NCBI GenBank assembly: GCA_030760725.1
Contig: JASWHV010000009.1
Location: 108,015,854-108,079,853 of the forward strand
Origin: Neostapfia colusana
Taxonomy: Eukaryota; Streptophyta; Magnoliopsida; Poales; Poaceae
Length of the DNA: 64,000 bases
Direction: 5' to 3'
Shown here: positions 30,594 through 43,230 of the stretch, one piece after another
Position numbering within the stretch: position 1 is the first letter of the stretch
Layout: each line of letters opens with the position of its first letter
Notes under the pieces: generated by a model
The model's database searches: none
Told to the model about the DNA's origin: nothing
The model's input: only the letters and a program-made list of their open reading frames with translations
Program-made: the position numbers and the translations under genes

Positions 30594-32938
30594 ATGGAGA
30601 AATACTCTGCCAAACCTTGTATGTTTAGTGGTATTGATTTTCAGGTTTGGAAGGCACGCATGGAAGCTTTCATCCAGGCGCAAGGCTTTGCAATATGGGA
30701 AAAGGTGTACAAGCCTTACGATGTGCCTTCAAACGATCAAGTCACGGCTACAAACATGAAAGATGTCGACAACAACAACAACAAGGCTCGGAACTTGATC
30801 ATACAAGGACTAACTCAGAGCGACTTTGACCGAGTTGCACACCTCCGATCGACGTACGATGTGTGGAGAGTACTTTGTGACTACCACGAAGGATCCAACA
30901 CGATCAAGGAGGTAAGACAGGATATGTTCAAGAAAGAATACATGCACTTTGAGATGCAACCCGGTGAGTCCATTGATGACCTCTTTGCTCGCTTTAATAA
31001 AATTCTCAGCAACTTGCTTAGCGTCAATGTTAATTTTTCAGATGCTGAAAATGCTAGGCAATTACTAAGTGCATTAGACATGTCAATTTGGGAGATGAAA
31101 GTAACATCCATACGTGAATCCACTGTCATGAGTACTCTTACATTAGATGTGCTTTATTCTAAGCTAAAAACTCATGAAATTGACATTAGATCACGTAAGA
31201 ACCCAAATAAGACTATTGCATTTGTCTCACAACGTGATATGCCTAGCTCCGGACAATCATCTAGCAATACACTTGCTTTGTTGTCTTCATTAACCCTGGA
31301 ACAAATTGAGGAGTTTCCAGAGGAGGAGCTAGTACTTCTTTCTACTAGGTTCTCAAAAGCATTGCAAAATGTGAAAACTAGAAGGAGAGGAAGCTCCGGA
31401 CCTCAACGATGCTTTGAATGTGGTAAGACATGACACTTTCATATAGATTGCCCTAACCTTTTAGGTCCTTCTAACCGTGATGAAAAGCAGAATAAAGTCA
31501 GGTCCTCTTTTAGCAACACCAACAAGAAAAAGAAGGGTTTTACAGGACGCAAACTGATAAACAGTTTCATCACCGCACTTCAAGAACTTGGCTCGAGTGA
31601 TGTAGACATTGGAAGTGATGAAGATGAAGATGATCTGGCAAACTTGTGCTTCATGGCGGGCAAATCAAAATCAAGTGTGGAGGATGCAGAACACAACAGT
31701 GACAATGAAGAAGTATGTCCTACTTGCGAAGAAATGTGTGATGCTATTTCTTGTGCCACTATTATTGTTAAGAAAAAAGACAAAAAGCTTATGGACAATG
31801 CTGTTAAAATTGAGTCACTAGAATCTGAAATTAATCGTTTAAAATCTTTGATTCCTAGTGATGATTCTTTTTCCTCATGTGATTTAATATATGAACAATT
31901 GTCCTCTCTAAGAAGTGCACACACCTCCACACTTGATAAACTTGAACTTGAAATCGAAAAGAACAAAAAACTTGCTGCACTTAATGATAAAAACTTGAAA
32001 GATGCTTGTTGTTCTAGATTGATTTGCATTGTTCTACTTGCGATGATCTTGATAAGAAATTACAAGATGCTATGAAAGAAATTTCTATATTGAACAATGC
32101 TTTACGTCCTCATGAAGTTAAATATTGTTCCAATTGCAAATTAAAAGGAAAAACTTCATGTGAAAATTGCCTTGATCTATCAAATAAATTTGATAACATG
32201 CATAAGACATTAGATCGGTTTTGTAATGAGAATAAGAACCTAAACTTGCTACTGAATTCTTCCAAGTCTTGCAATGATAAAACTGGTTTAGGTTTTGATT
32301 CATATGCTCATGCTAAGGAACATCCATCTAAAATTGTAAAATCATTAGGAAGTGGTTTGATTCAAACAGTTCCTAAACAAAAAGAAGTGGTTTTTAAATC
32401 TGCAGGAGTGTTGTCACATTCGGGTTCAAATAAGTATACTGCATGCTCATCTAGGCATGAACACAAAGTTAAATTTCATTGTACCTATTGTGGTAGAGAT
32501 GGTCATGTCATAGATTTTTGTTATAGACTAGCTAAACAACATAAGAAGGAAAGAATGCAAGCTAGATCTTACAACTCTCATGCAAAATTTGCTGCACATA
32601 CTAAACCAAATGTCAGGAACATGCAACCTGCTGTTATGAGTCAGAAATATTCAAAGTTTACCTCCGGAGCTTCATTTTTTGCCTCCGGAGATTCAGTTTT
32701 TGCCTCCGGACCTTTTGTTTTTGCCTCCGGAGCTACTGATTTTCGTGCTACACAAGTAACACCTCATAGGTAAGTAGTTAAGAACAAAAAATCTCAAACT
32801 TTGACTCATAAACCGGCTGTTTTATCTCAGCTTTCGCATGTTATTCCTGCTGGACATCGTGTGACTCAGTACTGGATTCCTAAATGCCTTTTAACTAACC
32901 CCAGTATTGAGTCATCGATGTATTGTGCTTCTATGTAG
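30594..32938 (+). pseudogene. Sirevirus 1 copy B: gag
   Basis: The best preserved gag in the window: an open frame of 279 codons from MEKYSAKPCMFSGIDF through UBN2-type gag to the first CCHC (CFECGKT), where TGA at 31431-31433 replaces a glycine codon. It continues in frame through acidic text (DIGSDEDEDDLANLC) and coiled-coil-like segments. It shifts frame between about 32024 and 32075 at the same place as copy A. CCHC 2 (CTYCGRDGHVIDFCYRLAK) and FASG repeats (32660-32745) follow. TAA at 32771 is private to B; TAG at 32936-32938 (CASM*VIRL) is shared with A. Gag would form the cytoplasmic virus-like particle. Confidence 0.9.
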
Positions 32939-35900
32939 GTTATACGCTTGAGGAAGGAGAACATTTGGATTATGGATTCAGGTTGCTCACGCCTCATGAC
33001 AGGTAACAAAGAATGGTTCTCCTCTCTCTCTTTTGTGTCACGTGTAGAGAATGTTACTTTTGCCGATAATTCTTCAACTCCTATAATTGCTAAGGGTTCG
33101 GTTAGAGTAAATGATCACTACACTTTGAAGGATGTGGCACTTGTCAAAAATTTGAAATACAACTTGCTTTCTGTTTCACAATTGCTAGACGGAATTCTGG
33201 AAATTATTTTCAATAAAAACTGCTGCAAAGTTATAGGTTCAAATAGTGATATTATTTCTAACATGTCTTGGTTTGGAAGAGCTTTTAAAGCTGATTTTGA
33301 TATGTCTTCCTCTAAGCATAGATGTCTAGTTGCAAATGATTCCAAAGATTTATATTTTTGGCATCGTAGACTTGGTCACGTAGGCTTTGATCATCTCACA
33401 CGTGTTAGTGCACTTGATCGCATACGTGGGCTGCCTAAGCTTAAAGGGGACAAAGAAATTGTGTGCTCTTCTTGTAGACATGCTAAGATGGTTGCAGGTT
33501 CACATGCTCCTCTCACAATGACCATGACAACTGAACCGGGTCAACTTTTACACCTTGACACCGTAGGACCTTCACGTGTTCAATCCTTCGGAGGTAAATG
33601 GTATGTTCTTGTGATTGTTGATGACTATTCTAGATACTCTTGGGTTTATTTTATGGCATCTAAGAATGAAACTTTTAGTCACTTTAGAACTTTATTTCTT
33701 AGATTATCAATTGATCACCCAGGATCTTTAAGAGCAATTAGAGGTGATAATGGAACCGAATTTAAAAATCAATTGTTTGATCACTTTTGTGCTGAAAAGG
33801 CAATAGATCATCAATTTTCTTCACCATATGTACCTCAACAAAACGGTGTTGTAGAGAGAAAGAACAGAACCTTAGTTGAGATGGCTAGGACTATGCTTGA
33901 TGAATATCAAACTCCTAGGAAATTTTGGGCTGATGCAATTGTAACCGCTTGTTATGTCTCAAATCGTGTTTTCTTGCGTGCTAAGCTAGGTAAAACACCA
34001 TATGAGCTCAGGTTTGGACATAGGCCTAGTATCACACACTTTAGGGTCTTTGGTTGCAAATGCTTTGTTAAGAAACATGGTAATCTTGATAAATTTGAAG
34101 CTAGATCTGTTGATGGCATGTTTCTTGGTTATCCATCTCATACTAGAGGCTACCCTGTGCTTTTACTTGATACTAACAAAAATGTGGAGACTTGTGAGGT
34201 TTCTTTTGATGAAGCTAGCCCAGGTACTAGTTCAAATATTGCAGGTCCGGATCCATATCCGTAGGGGGAGAGTATTTTCGTTAAAGAAGAGGAAGAAGTG
34301 GTGCTGCTGCCCGAAAATTCAGCAGCTAATGACATTGTTCCAGCTCCTGATCTTGATTCACAGCCAGCACCGATGACCACCATTGCTGGTCCAGATCCTC
34401 CTCACGTCACAAGCTCATCTATTTGCAATGAACATGAAGAAGAAGAAGCTTGTGAAGTGCCCACTCCCCTACGGATTCTCAAAAGTCATCCTCCACAACA
34501 AATTATTGGAAGCTTGCATGAACGAGTTACAAGATTCAGGTTTTTCGACCCCAATTCTCATGCTCGTTCTGCTTTTGTTGCTTCTTTTGAACCCAAAGAT
34601 ATATCACACGCACTCACTAATGAATCTTGGATTATTGCCATGCAAGAAGAGTTAGAAACTTTTGAAAGAAATAATGTTTGGAAACTTGTACCTCCACCTC
34701 AAGGTCACACTTCAATTGGAACTAAATGGGTGTTTAAAAATAAACAAAGTGAGGATGGGGTTGTGGTTAGGAATAAGGCTAGGTTGGTTGCTCAAGGTTT
34801 CACACAAGTTGAAGGTCTAGATTTTGATGAAACTTTTGCTCCTTTTGCTAGATTAGAAGCCATAAGAATTTTGTTAGCTTTTGCTGCATCTAAAGGTTTT
34901 AAGCTATATCAAATGGATGTTAAAAGTGCTTTTCTTAATGGCTACATAGATGAGGAGGTTTATGTCGAACAACCACCTTGTTTTGAAAATCCAAATTTTC
35001 CTAATCATGTTTACAAACTGTCCAAAGCCTTGTACGGTCTCAAACAAGCTCCTAGAGCATGGTATGATAGGTTAAAAACATTCTTACTTGAAAAGGGGTT
35101 TACCATGAGCAAGGTTGATAAAACTCTTTTTGTTCTTAAGCATGGCAATGACTCATTATTTGTTCAAGTGTATGTGGATGATATTATCTTTGGTTGTGCT
35201 TCTCATGATCTTGTGTCCAAGTTTTCAGCTATGATGAGTTCAGAATTTGAGATGAGTATGATGGGAGAACTCACGTACTTTTTGGGGCTGCAAATCAAGC
35301 AAACCAAGGAGGGTACCTTTGTGCATCAAACAAAGTATACAAAAGATCTCCTAAGGCGCTTCAACATGGACAAAAGCAAGCCTCTTCGGACACCAATGGG
35401 AACAGAAACAACACTTGAACTTGATAAAGATTGTGATCCCGTTGATCAAAAAGAATATAGAAGCATGATCGGATCACTTTTGTATCTCACGGCATCAAGA
35501 CCGGACATACAATTCAGCGTATGTCTTTGTGCACGGTTTCAAGCCTCCCGACGTGCTTCACATCGTCAAGCCGTCAAAAGGATTCTCAGGTACTTACATG
35601 GAACTCAAGAATTTGGCATTTTTCTTCCTTCTTCCTCAACCGTTACTTTGAAAGCTTTTTCCGATGCTTATTTTGGGGTTGTAGGATTGATAGAAAAAGT
35701 ACTTCTGGTGCTTGTCATTTTCTTGGTAATTCACTTGTTGCCTGGTCCTCTAGAAAACAAAGTTCAGTTGCACAATCCGCAGCCGAATCTGAATATGTAG
35801 CTGCTGCTAGTGCTTGCTCACAAATTCTTTGGGTTGTTCAAACACTTAAGGACTATGGGGTTGATCTAGATAGTGTTCCACTATTTTTTGATAACACTAG

Positions 35901-36121
35901 TGCCATTTGCATTGCTAAAAACCTCGTGCAACATTCGAGAACTTAGCACATTGACATTAGGTATCACTTTCTCCGTGATAATGTCTAAAAAGGGAACATT
36001 GTACTTCACCATGTAGATACCTAACAACAATTGGCTGATATTTTTACAAAACCTTTGGATTTCACTCGTTTTTGTTACATTCGTAGTGAAATAGGGGTTA
36101 TGCATCCTCATGGCTTAAATT
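32939..36121 (+). pseudogene. Sirevirus 1 copy B: pol (protease, integrase, RT, RNase H)
   Basis: Protease WIMDSGCSRLMTGNKEW (32970), GAG-preintegrase FWHRRLGHVGFDHL, SCRHAKMV (33355-33490), integrase HLDTVGPSR, VIVDDYSRYSWVYF, IRGDNGTEFKN, PQQNGVVERKNRTLVEMART (33550-33890). There is a TAG at 34262-34264 where A has CAG. RT 34640-35200: TKWVFKNKQSEDGVVVRNKA, MDVKSAFLNGY, YGLKQAPRAWYDRL and an intact YVDDIIFG. RNase H: one G is lost near 35675 (compare 27356-27360), then GCRIDRKSTSGACHFLGNS, AESEYVAAASACSQ, and stops at 35944, 35986 and 36022. Most lesions are single-base, so this copy decayed late, but it is inactive. Confidence 0.92.
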
Positions 36122-36146
36122 GAGGGAGAATTTTGAAACTTGGGAA

Positions 36147-39100
36147 TGTAAAAGTCCCAAAAATGTGTATGAATAAAAACTAAAGTTTGAGTTCATATGT
36201 GTGGCAAAGACATGAAAAATGGGACTTGCTAAAACTTCTCTTCATGCAAGGTAATACATGGATGAACATCCAACATGAGGTTCACCTTTTTATTTAAAAG
36301 TGTTGGACCAATAAGGAGTTAAATACCTCTTTGCATGTAAGTTTAAAAATCAGATTTTTAAATTCAAAGTTCACACATGTAGTGACCAAAAACTTTGAGT
36401 AAACATGCAGCCCTATAGTTGGGAATATAGGGAAAAGTTTGCTCATAAACTTTTCAATTGTAGGGTGAGCTCAAAAGGGAGTTAAAGAGGAGAATTTGCA
36501 AACTTCAACCAAATTCAAATTTGGAAAGCAAATTCAAACTGAATTGGAAGGATTCAAATTCTAACCCACACTTTAAACTCAGCATTGTGGGGATTAAGAG
36601 GATCAGCTTGAGAAGATAGTTGGGGAGGAAATGTGGAGTGGGACCCACATGTCATAGAGCTAAAAGAGGAGCCTTGCACCTTAAGTCTCAGCCCCAGTGG
36701 GGAAATTCGTCGAGCAGCACGTGGGCCACGAGCAGCTCCCACCGTGGAGCCATGGGGACGCTCGGCAGCGCCACCAACTGCTGCATTTCCCCACATACGG
36801 CGCCCAGAGGCGGTTCTGCGGCCTGATCAACCCCCCCCCCTGGACGAAGCAAAGGCCGTCCCTTCTTCTCCTCCTCGCGAGCGCTCGGCCAGCGACCGTT
36901 TTCCCCTCCGCCTCTCGGTCCGATCGGAAGAACGGCGAAACCACCACGCTCTTTCCTCCCTGACCTGCTAAACATCACCGCGAGCTCGGCCTCCACCTCC
37001 CTGACCTGCAAGCCAGCGAGCTGCGGCCTCCGGTGCCCGAGAACGACCGCCGCCGCGGCGACCTAAGCCGAGAAAGTGATCGGGCGCTCGTGGACAGCCC
37101 TCCACAGCGGGTTTCACGGCCGAACGATCACACCTACGGACGCGCACGGGTGCGGTGCTGCTCTCAGCCCAAGCTCAGGCCATACCGTGAAGCATCGCCG
37201 GCGAATTTTGAAGTTTTGCTCCGGCGACCCCATTCCGAGCTTCCGGTATGATTCTTTCAAATTCTTGCCCTCTGATCCTCCTTAAGTCATCAAATTTGGC
37301 ACATAGACGCTAGATTAGCCGGCGGTCATTTCTCCTTTAGAATCCAGCGCATGAAAACACCTCAGCACGACGGAATTCGAGCTCGACTAGAGGTTTCATG
37401 GCGGACCCATTCGGTCACACGGCGACAACCTATTTACAGCCGCTCCCGAGCCATTTTGAGGTCGTGTCGATCCTCCTAGAGGTACGCTGGTGCTGTAGGG
37501 CTCGTCGGCACAAGCTTTTGAGGGCTGGAGACCCCGGGCGACGCTGCCGGACTTCCACAGAGGTAGTTACACGTCGCCGGCCATGTTCCGGTCATCGGCA
37601 GCCCTAGCAAACCCCACAGCCATGTTCCTCGAGTCCCTAAACCCCCTGGCGGTGAGTTGTAGCTCCGGCGGTGGCCGGAAAGGCCGGTCCGGCGAGCTTC
37701 CGGTTACTCCGGCGAGGGGGAGCGCGCGGGCGCGAGCGAGAAGCGGGAGGTGGAAGAAAGCCGTGGGCCCCGCCTGTCAGCAGCTCAAATTTTAAACCCG
37801 GGATCGGGTGTGGCCGGGATCCCGTGTGCTGGCGCGAAAAACCCCGTGGCCCCGGTGTGGCCCAGTTCTGATTGGTTGGAATTCAAATAAGCGGGCCCAG
37901 TGGGATTTTCAATAGGAAAATAATTCCAGACTTAGCTCAATCTTTAGAAATTCATATCTCCCTGTGGAAAACTCCAATTTGAGTGATTCCAATTGGGTTG
38001 GATTCATCTCTCTGAGTTTTATCCAAATATGAACTCAGATTTGTATGAAAGTCAATATTATATTCTGGAAAATTCTTTGAAGGTTCTCTGAAAAAGAATT
38101 ATTGAGGGAGTTTGGATTATCTAAAAATACCCAAATTTTGCCAGAATATTCTTTAGCATATTATTGACCTTCTAGCAAATTTTCAGCTCATTTGAAGATC
38201 GTTTGAGTAGGAATTTGCTAAAAACAATCTGCTGTGTTCATAAGAGTCCAGAAACATTTTCAGAAAATGTTTCCCACTTCAAAAATCTGTTCTGAGCAAT
38301 CCATAGCTCCAAAAATCATAGGAAAATTTAGGCAAGCTCTCTGGGACATACTTGTAATTTTAGTTCACTTAGTTGGGCATGAAAATGCAATTACTACAGA
38401 ATTAATTCTGTTGAGTACAAATGCTTAAAGAATTGTTCTGGGAGAACTACCCAAGTAAAAGGGCTGAATTTTGGACCAGATGACTCTCATGTGATCAAGA
38501 ACTCACATGTAAATTATCAGCCCAAGATGAGTCCTGGAACTCCCTGTTCTTATTCTCCATACTTGTGTATATGCGGGAATACATAAGAGATGTTGTGAGA
38601 ATTATGGGGAGGACACAATATGACTCCACATTAGCTGCAATTTGGCAAGCTAAATCCTTAGGTAGTATAGAAGCTGCTGTAAAAGTTTTGAGGCCATTGG
38701 AGTTCTTGTTCTTCAGTTGCACTCAAATCCTTTCAGCTTATCTATTATATTCATTAGGGAAAATAGTTAGTGTATAGCTAAAGCCTTTAGGACAAATTAG
38801 TTTATTTCCGTTCTTTGCACAACAGAGGCAAACCAAGCCATGCTTGGCTCTTCCACACAACCTCTGTTCCTAAGAGATTAACTCTATAACTTCTTTCCAT
38901 TACATTCTATAAAACATGTGCATATGCATCTCAATAGGAACCACAACGAAGGGGACTCAAAGGAGTGATTCATCGAAGTGGATCAAGCTCCGGAGAGTCA
39001 AGGGTGGATCTGCAAGGATACTAACCGCTTATATACGACTACCCTGCAAAACAGGCAAGCTCCGGTTTGCATTTAACAGCTGTTAAGTTTTTGTTTTGTA

Positions 39101-40492
39101 TTCACTCTCGGTCAGGATATAAATTATGCATTAGGTCTAGTGTTTGACACTCCACTTGCATAGCCAAATGACCCATGGAGTATTGGGTAGGTGTCTATCA
39201 CCGTGTAGAACTGCCATGCTTAAGTACGGTTCGGTAGAAGTCGAGTGGTGAGATGCTACTCGCAGATTTAGGAACAACAGGGGCATACGGGATTGGTTCG
39301 TAATTGAATTAGCAAGTTAAAGTTGAGACCGGAAGGTTGTAGGAGCAGCAGGACATAGTGGTCTGGGTGCTGTAGACCTGTCCGTGTCGGTCAAGGACCG
39401 ATCCGTATGCGGCCCTGTTGAACAAGTTTGAGTTGTGTACCGGACTCATGTTGGCTATATGGGACCCAGTAAACCGATGTACCTCGGGAAGCTATCGTTG
39501 GGACTTTTTGGGTCGCCTCAGGCGGACGGCCGGTGTGCAGTATGTGGGGAATATTCTCATGACATCTCATGTCGGAAGGTGCACCATGAGAGTAGCTACT
39601 GTACGGGGCGACTTGATCGATTCAGCGGGGGTGAAACGAGGGAAAGGCTGCCACGTACGACATCAGTGATGGTTGTTGTAGGCAACGTCGAGTACGGGCG
39701 TACGTGTCGTGTAGTCCGGGTGTTATTGATTCGAATCACCGTCGCTCGCGGAATGGACCAAGCATACTTGTTCTCACAGCCGTGACGTAGTAAGAACTTG
39801 CATGAGAAAGGAACTAATCATATTGATGTGAAGTATTATTCTACCTTGTATGGAAGCTTGATGAATAGGCTAGTGCAAACTCGATTCTTTTGTGCCATGA
39901 GCAATTTACATCGGGGGAAAGCGTTTCTTGTCTGATTGTGGACTCCCGATGTGGCGTGCCCAGGGTTACTTAAAATGCTGCAATAATTACCTGAAAGTAA
40001 GGATTCACTTTTAGGCGAGTAATTATGCTTATGCCATCCTATGTTAGGTTCATAACCTCACTTAGAGTTTCATGTTTAGGTTGCCGGTTAAGTCTTGCTG
40101 AGCGTTATGCTCACGGATGCTATCCAAGTTGTTTTGCAGGTAATTGACTCGATGCTTATGAGAAGGGGTGCCGATGAGACTCGGAACCTCCGAGTGCTTA
40201 CTCAAAGAGCATCCTCGCCGCTGCAGATTGTCTTCGTGTTGCTAGTAAGAAACGTCCGCGGGCTGGACCGTTTCTTTGTTGCTAGTTTAGATATGAGTCG
40301 TGAAAGTGATAGTCTTCCGTTGTAGTTTACTCTGATATAACTATTTGTAAAGCATTCTTGTACGCTTCCGCTAAACTATTTATGTAATATGATGTGTGTT
40401 CATCGACCCGTGTGCTGTTGGGTGCCGCATAACACGGCACCACCCAACGAGGTCCCGTGGGGCCGTCTCAGCGTGGTATCTGAGCTGTGTTA
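36147..40492 (+). mobile_element. LTR-plus-PBS insertion in the copy B 3' region
   Basis: 4346 bp flanked by GGGAA at 36142-36146 and 40493-40497; copy A has the empty site (TTGGGAAGTCTATG). It begins TGTAAAAGTCCC. A TG...CA LTR would end at GGCCGTCTCA (40470), but the duplication follows only after 22 more bases: GCG, then TGGTATCTGAGC and TGTGTTA, which look like a spacer and a primer-binding site. I read it as a gypsy-type LTR of about 4.3 kb with a PBS tail. No coding region is supported. ORFs in its GC-rich part (36600-37900) are by-products. Confidence 0.75.
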
Positions 40493-41469
40493 GGGAAGTC
40501 TATGTGTAAATCTGAAATTAAAATAATATGAGCATAGTATTTCATGCATATATGACTTTGTGATTCTTTTTTCATGCTGAAAGTTCTTACTACAATACTC
40601 GTGTTATACATTTTGTAGTTTTTACCATGTCTAGTAATTGGAATAATTACTTACACTAAATATGGTCATGGTCGAACTTTCTTGCTGTTTTGAACTTGTT
40701 GCATGCTCACAAGTGCTTTTAATCATAAATAATTAATCAAGTAATCAACTCACATGTTGAGTTTTTATGTTCAGATAAAAAAATGAGAAAAGATCAAGAG
40801 AATATGCATGCATCGCACTTCTTCTTTTGAGATGGCTTATCATTGCACTTAGATATGAACTTGAAAGGAGTTGTGTATGACTAAAACCATGTACTTAAGC
40901 TTCTGACTGTAAAATGACATAGGCTTGGCTTGGTTGGTTAGAATAACGCTGATGCTGCATATAATCTCTTGCAAATGTCATAAGATCAAAATTTGTGCTT
41001 TAAATGTTAAATAAAATACAGCAACAAGTGTCATGCTTTCAGATGTTGAAATAGTTAATTTTGTGAGATCATGACTTGCTTAAATTGAAAATTACACTTG
41101 ATCTCTAGCATGGCTTACACTACTTTATGTATCTCATTGATGTGTTAGTGTAAGTTACTTGATAGTATGATTTGGATGAGCTTCGTTTTATATGTATATG
41201 TTATAATGTGCTCATAACAAATTAAAATTTCTCTTTTGTACCTTGCTGAATACATTGTCAAAGGGGGAGAAATTGATCACACATTGCACACATTCATAAG
41301 TGTTTTGACACGATTCTTCTTAGGGGGAGAATTTTTGGTATTTTTGTTTTTCTTCTCATTTTATTTCTGATTTACAAAGGGGGAGAAATTGTTTTCAAAA
41401 CTTTTCATGTGAATAAGCCAATATTCGGATTTTAAGTGGTGTTGCCAATGCATTCATCAAGGGGGAGAT
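40493..41469 (+). other. 3' untranslated region of copy B with polypurine tracts
   Basis: Nearly the same text as 27828-28800. Polypurine tracts are at about 41261 (AAAGGGGGAGAAATTG), 41321 (AGGGGGAGAATTT), 41378 (AAAGGGGGAGAAATTG) and 41459-41469 against LTR 3. Confidence 0.8.
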
Positions 41470-43201
41470 TGTGAGACCTATGTGTGCTGAATACATTGGC
41501 TTTGACGATAAAAGTTTTGAATACTAATAAAACACCTTTTTAACAAGGTCCAACTCTGGGTCCGAGCTCCTGGAAGGTCCGACGATAGGTCCGACTTGTT
41601 TTGGGTAGCTCCGGCAAGGTCCGACGTAAGGTCCGACTTGCTTTTTCTAGGTCTGACTTATTTTGGCTAGGTCCGACTTGTTTTTGCTAGGTCCAACTAG
41701 CTTTGTTAAGTTCCGTGCTAGGTCCGACTAAGCTTTAGTAAGCTCTGGCACTGGGTCCAAGTAGCTTTGGTAAGCTCCGGTTCAAAGTCCGGTTAGCTTT
41801 GGTAAGGTTCGGAGCTTGATTACAATGGTTCTGCTTTTAACTTGCAATGTTTCGAACTTGCTTTACTCTTATGAAAAGTTTGCTTAGTATTATTTTACTA
41901 AGTTTTTGGTGTGTTTTGGTGGTTATGGCTGATATCATTTTGCTACGGTTTACAACATGCTTATGTGAGGTGCTCATGTAAGATGTTGTAGTTTCGGAAC
42001 TAACGAGAGTCAAGTCGAGGACTTGTGCTCGGAAGTATTGGTTGTTTATTCATGTGCAGGTGTTGCTTGAGTTCAAGACATGGCTGGTGACGGGATCCAT
42101 TGAACTAGTCTTAGCGAGAAGATGAGGTTCAACAACTAAGTTCGGGAGGAATTGTGGTTGAGTTGATCGGGAGGTTGCGCAGTATGTTTGAATCAAGAAC
42201 AATGCATATGAAGATATCTTGGACGTCGTTGGAAGATGTTTGCACGTGTGCAAGGAGTGCATGGATGTGGCTGCATCGTTCCAAGGCGTGATGAAGATAT
42301 GTGGATGTAAAGAATTGGTCGGAAAGGTCCAACCGACTAGATTATGGACTCAGGCTGCGGCTGAGTCGTGTTTGACTCAAATATGGAAAGTTTTGAGTTG
42401 GTTATGATAGGATTTCGTGTGGGTCATGAATCTGAGTTATTTTAGGAATGTGGGATACATTCCTAAGGTGTTTGGAAGTCTTAAGATTGATTCTATCTGC
42501 GTGTAGAAGAGTCTTGAGCAGTATTGGAAAGTTACAGTTTGAATCCAAGTAGGAGTAGGAGTCCTAGTTTGAATTGGGTTGGCCTTAGGGCTGGTAATAT
42601 AAGCAAGGGAGGCCAAGGCTCATGGGAGCACGACTTTGGGGCTGTTCCTTTTGTGTTTTGGTAAATAAAGTTCGTATTCTAAAGGAACTTTTGTGCCTTG
42701 TTCGTCCGACTTGTTTCAGACAAGTTTTTCTCGTCGAGTTTCTGTTCAGCACTACCCTACTTCGGTGGTTTTATCATAACTCGGGTTTTACAGATCCAAT
42801 TGATATTATTCTTTTTGGGTTGTCTTCACAACTTGATTATATATCACCTGTGAAAATTTCACGGTCATTGAATTTGTGGTTTCTGATCTACACGAGTTTC
42901 TTTGCAGTATTTCAGAACTGTTTTTCTCGCGTAGGACAGATTGACCTTTGTTCGATCTTTTGATCGTAACTTGAGTTTCTATCAACGGATTTTCATGATT
43001 CTTGTTGTGATGTATTCGTGACTTGATTCTCTACAATATATACTAGTTTTGTCACAGTTTAACACGTTTAGATTAGTCGCACACATGGTTTCTTTAACAG
43101 ATTGGTTTTCTGCCAAGGGGTGTTTTGTTGCTTCCGCTGAAAAGTTTTTATCTACCATTCACCCCCCTTTGGTAGCTTTACACGTGTACTTCGATCCTAC
43201 A
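41470..43201 (+). mobile_element. LTR 3 of Sirevirus 1
   Basis: 1732 bp, TGTGAGACC...GATCCTACA, followed by the right target duplication CTATT (43202-43206). Confidence 0.92.
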
Positions 43202-43230
43202 CTATTCTTATCAATCCTTCTATTTTGCAG

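Larger units (their letters stand above)
17092..43201 (+). mobile_element. Sirevirus 1: LTR-internal A-LTR-internal B-LTR array
   Basis: Three LTRs (17092-18834, 28801-30532, 41470-43201) enclose two internal regions in the same direction. Only the outermost ends have a target duplication: CTATT at 17087-17091 and 43202-43206. The middle LTR is bordered by the polypurine tract of A and the primer-binding site of B, so it is shared. A and B align closely over gag, pol and the 3' region. Long LTRs, an iMet-type PBS, two CCHC motifs in gag, several polypurine tracts and TCCGAC/CTCCGG motifs in U3 indicate the Sirevirus lineage. Unequal recombination between LTRs is the simplest explanation. Confidence 0.9.

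Noticed and set aside
36620..37900. GC-rich ORFs as a captured host gene
   Set aside because: Short, overlapping on both strands, no domain or exon pattern, and inside an LTR-like insertion with a target duplication.
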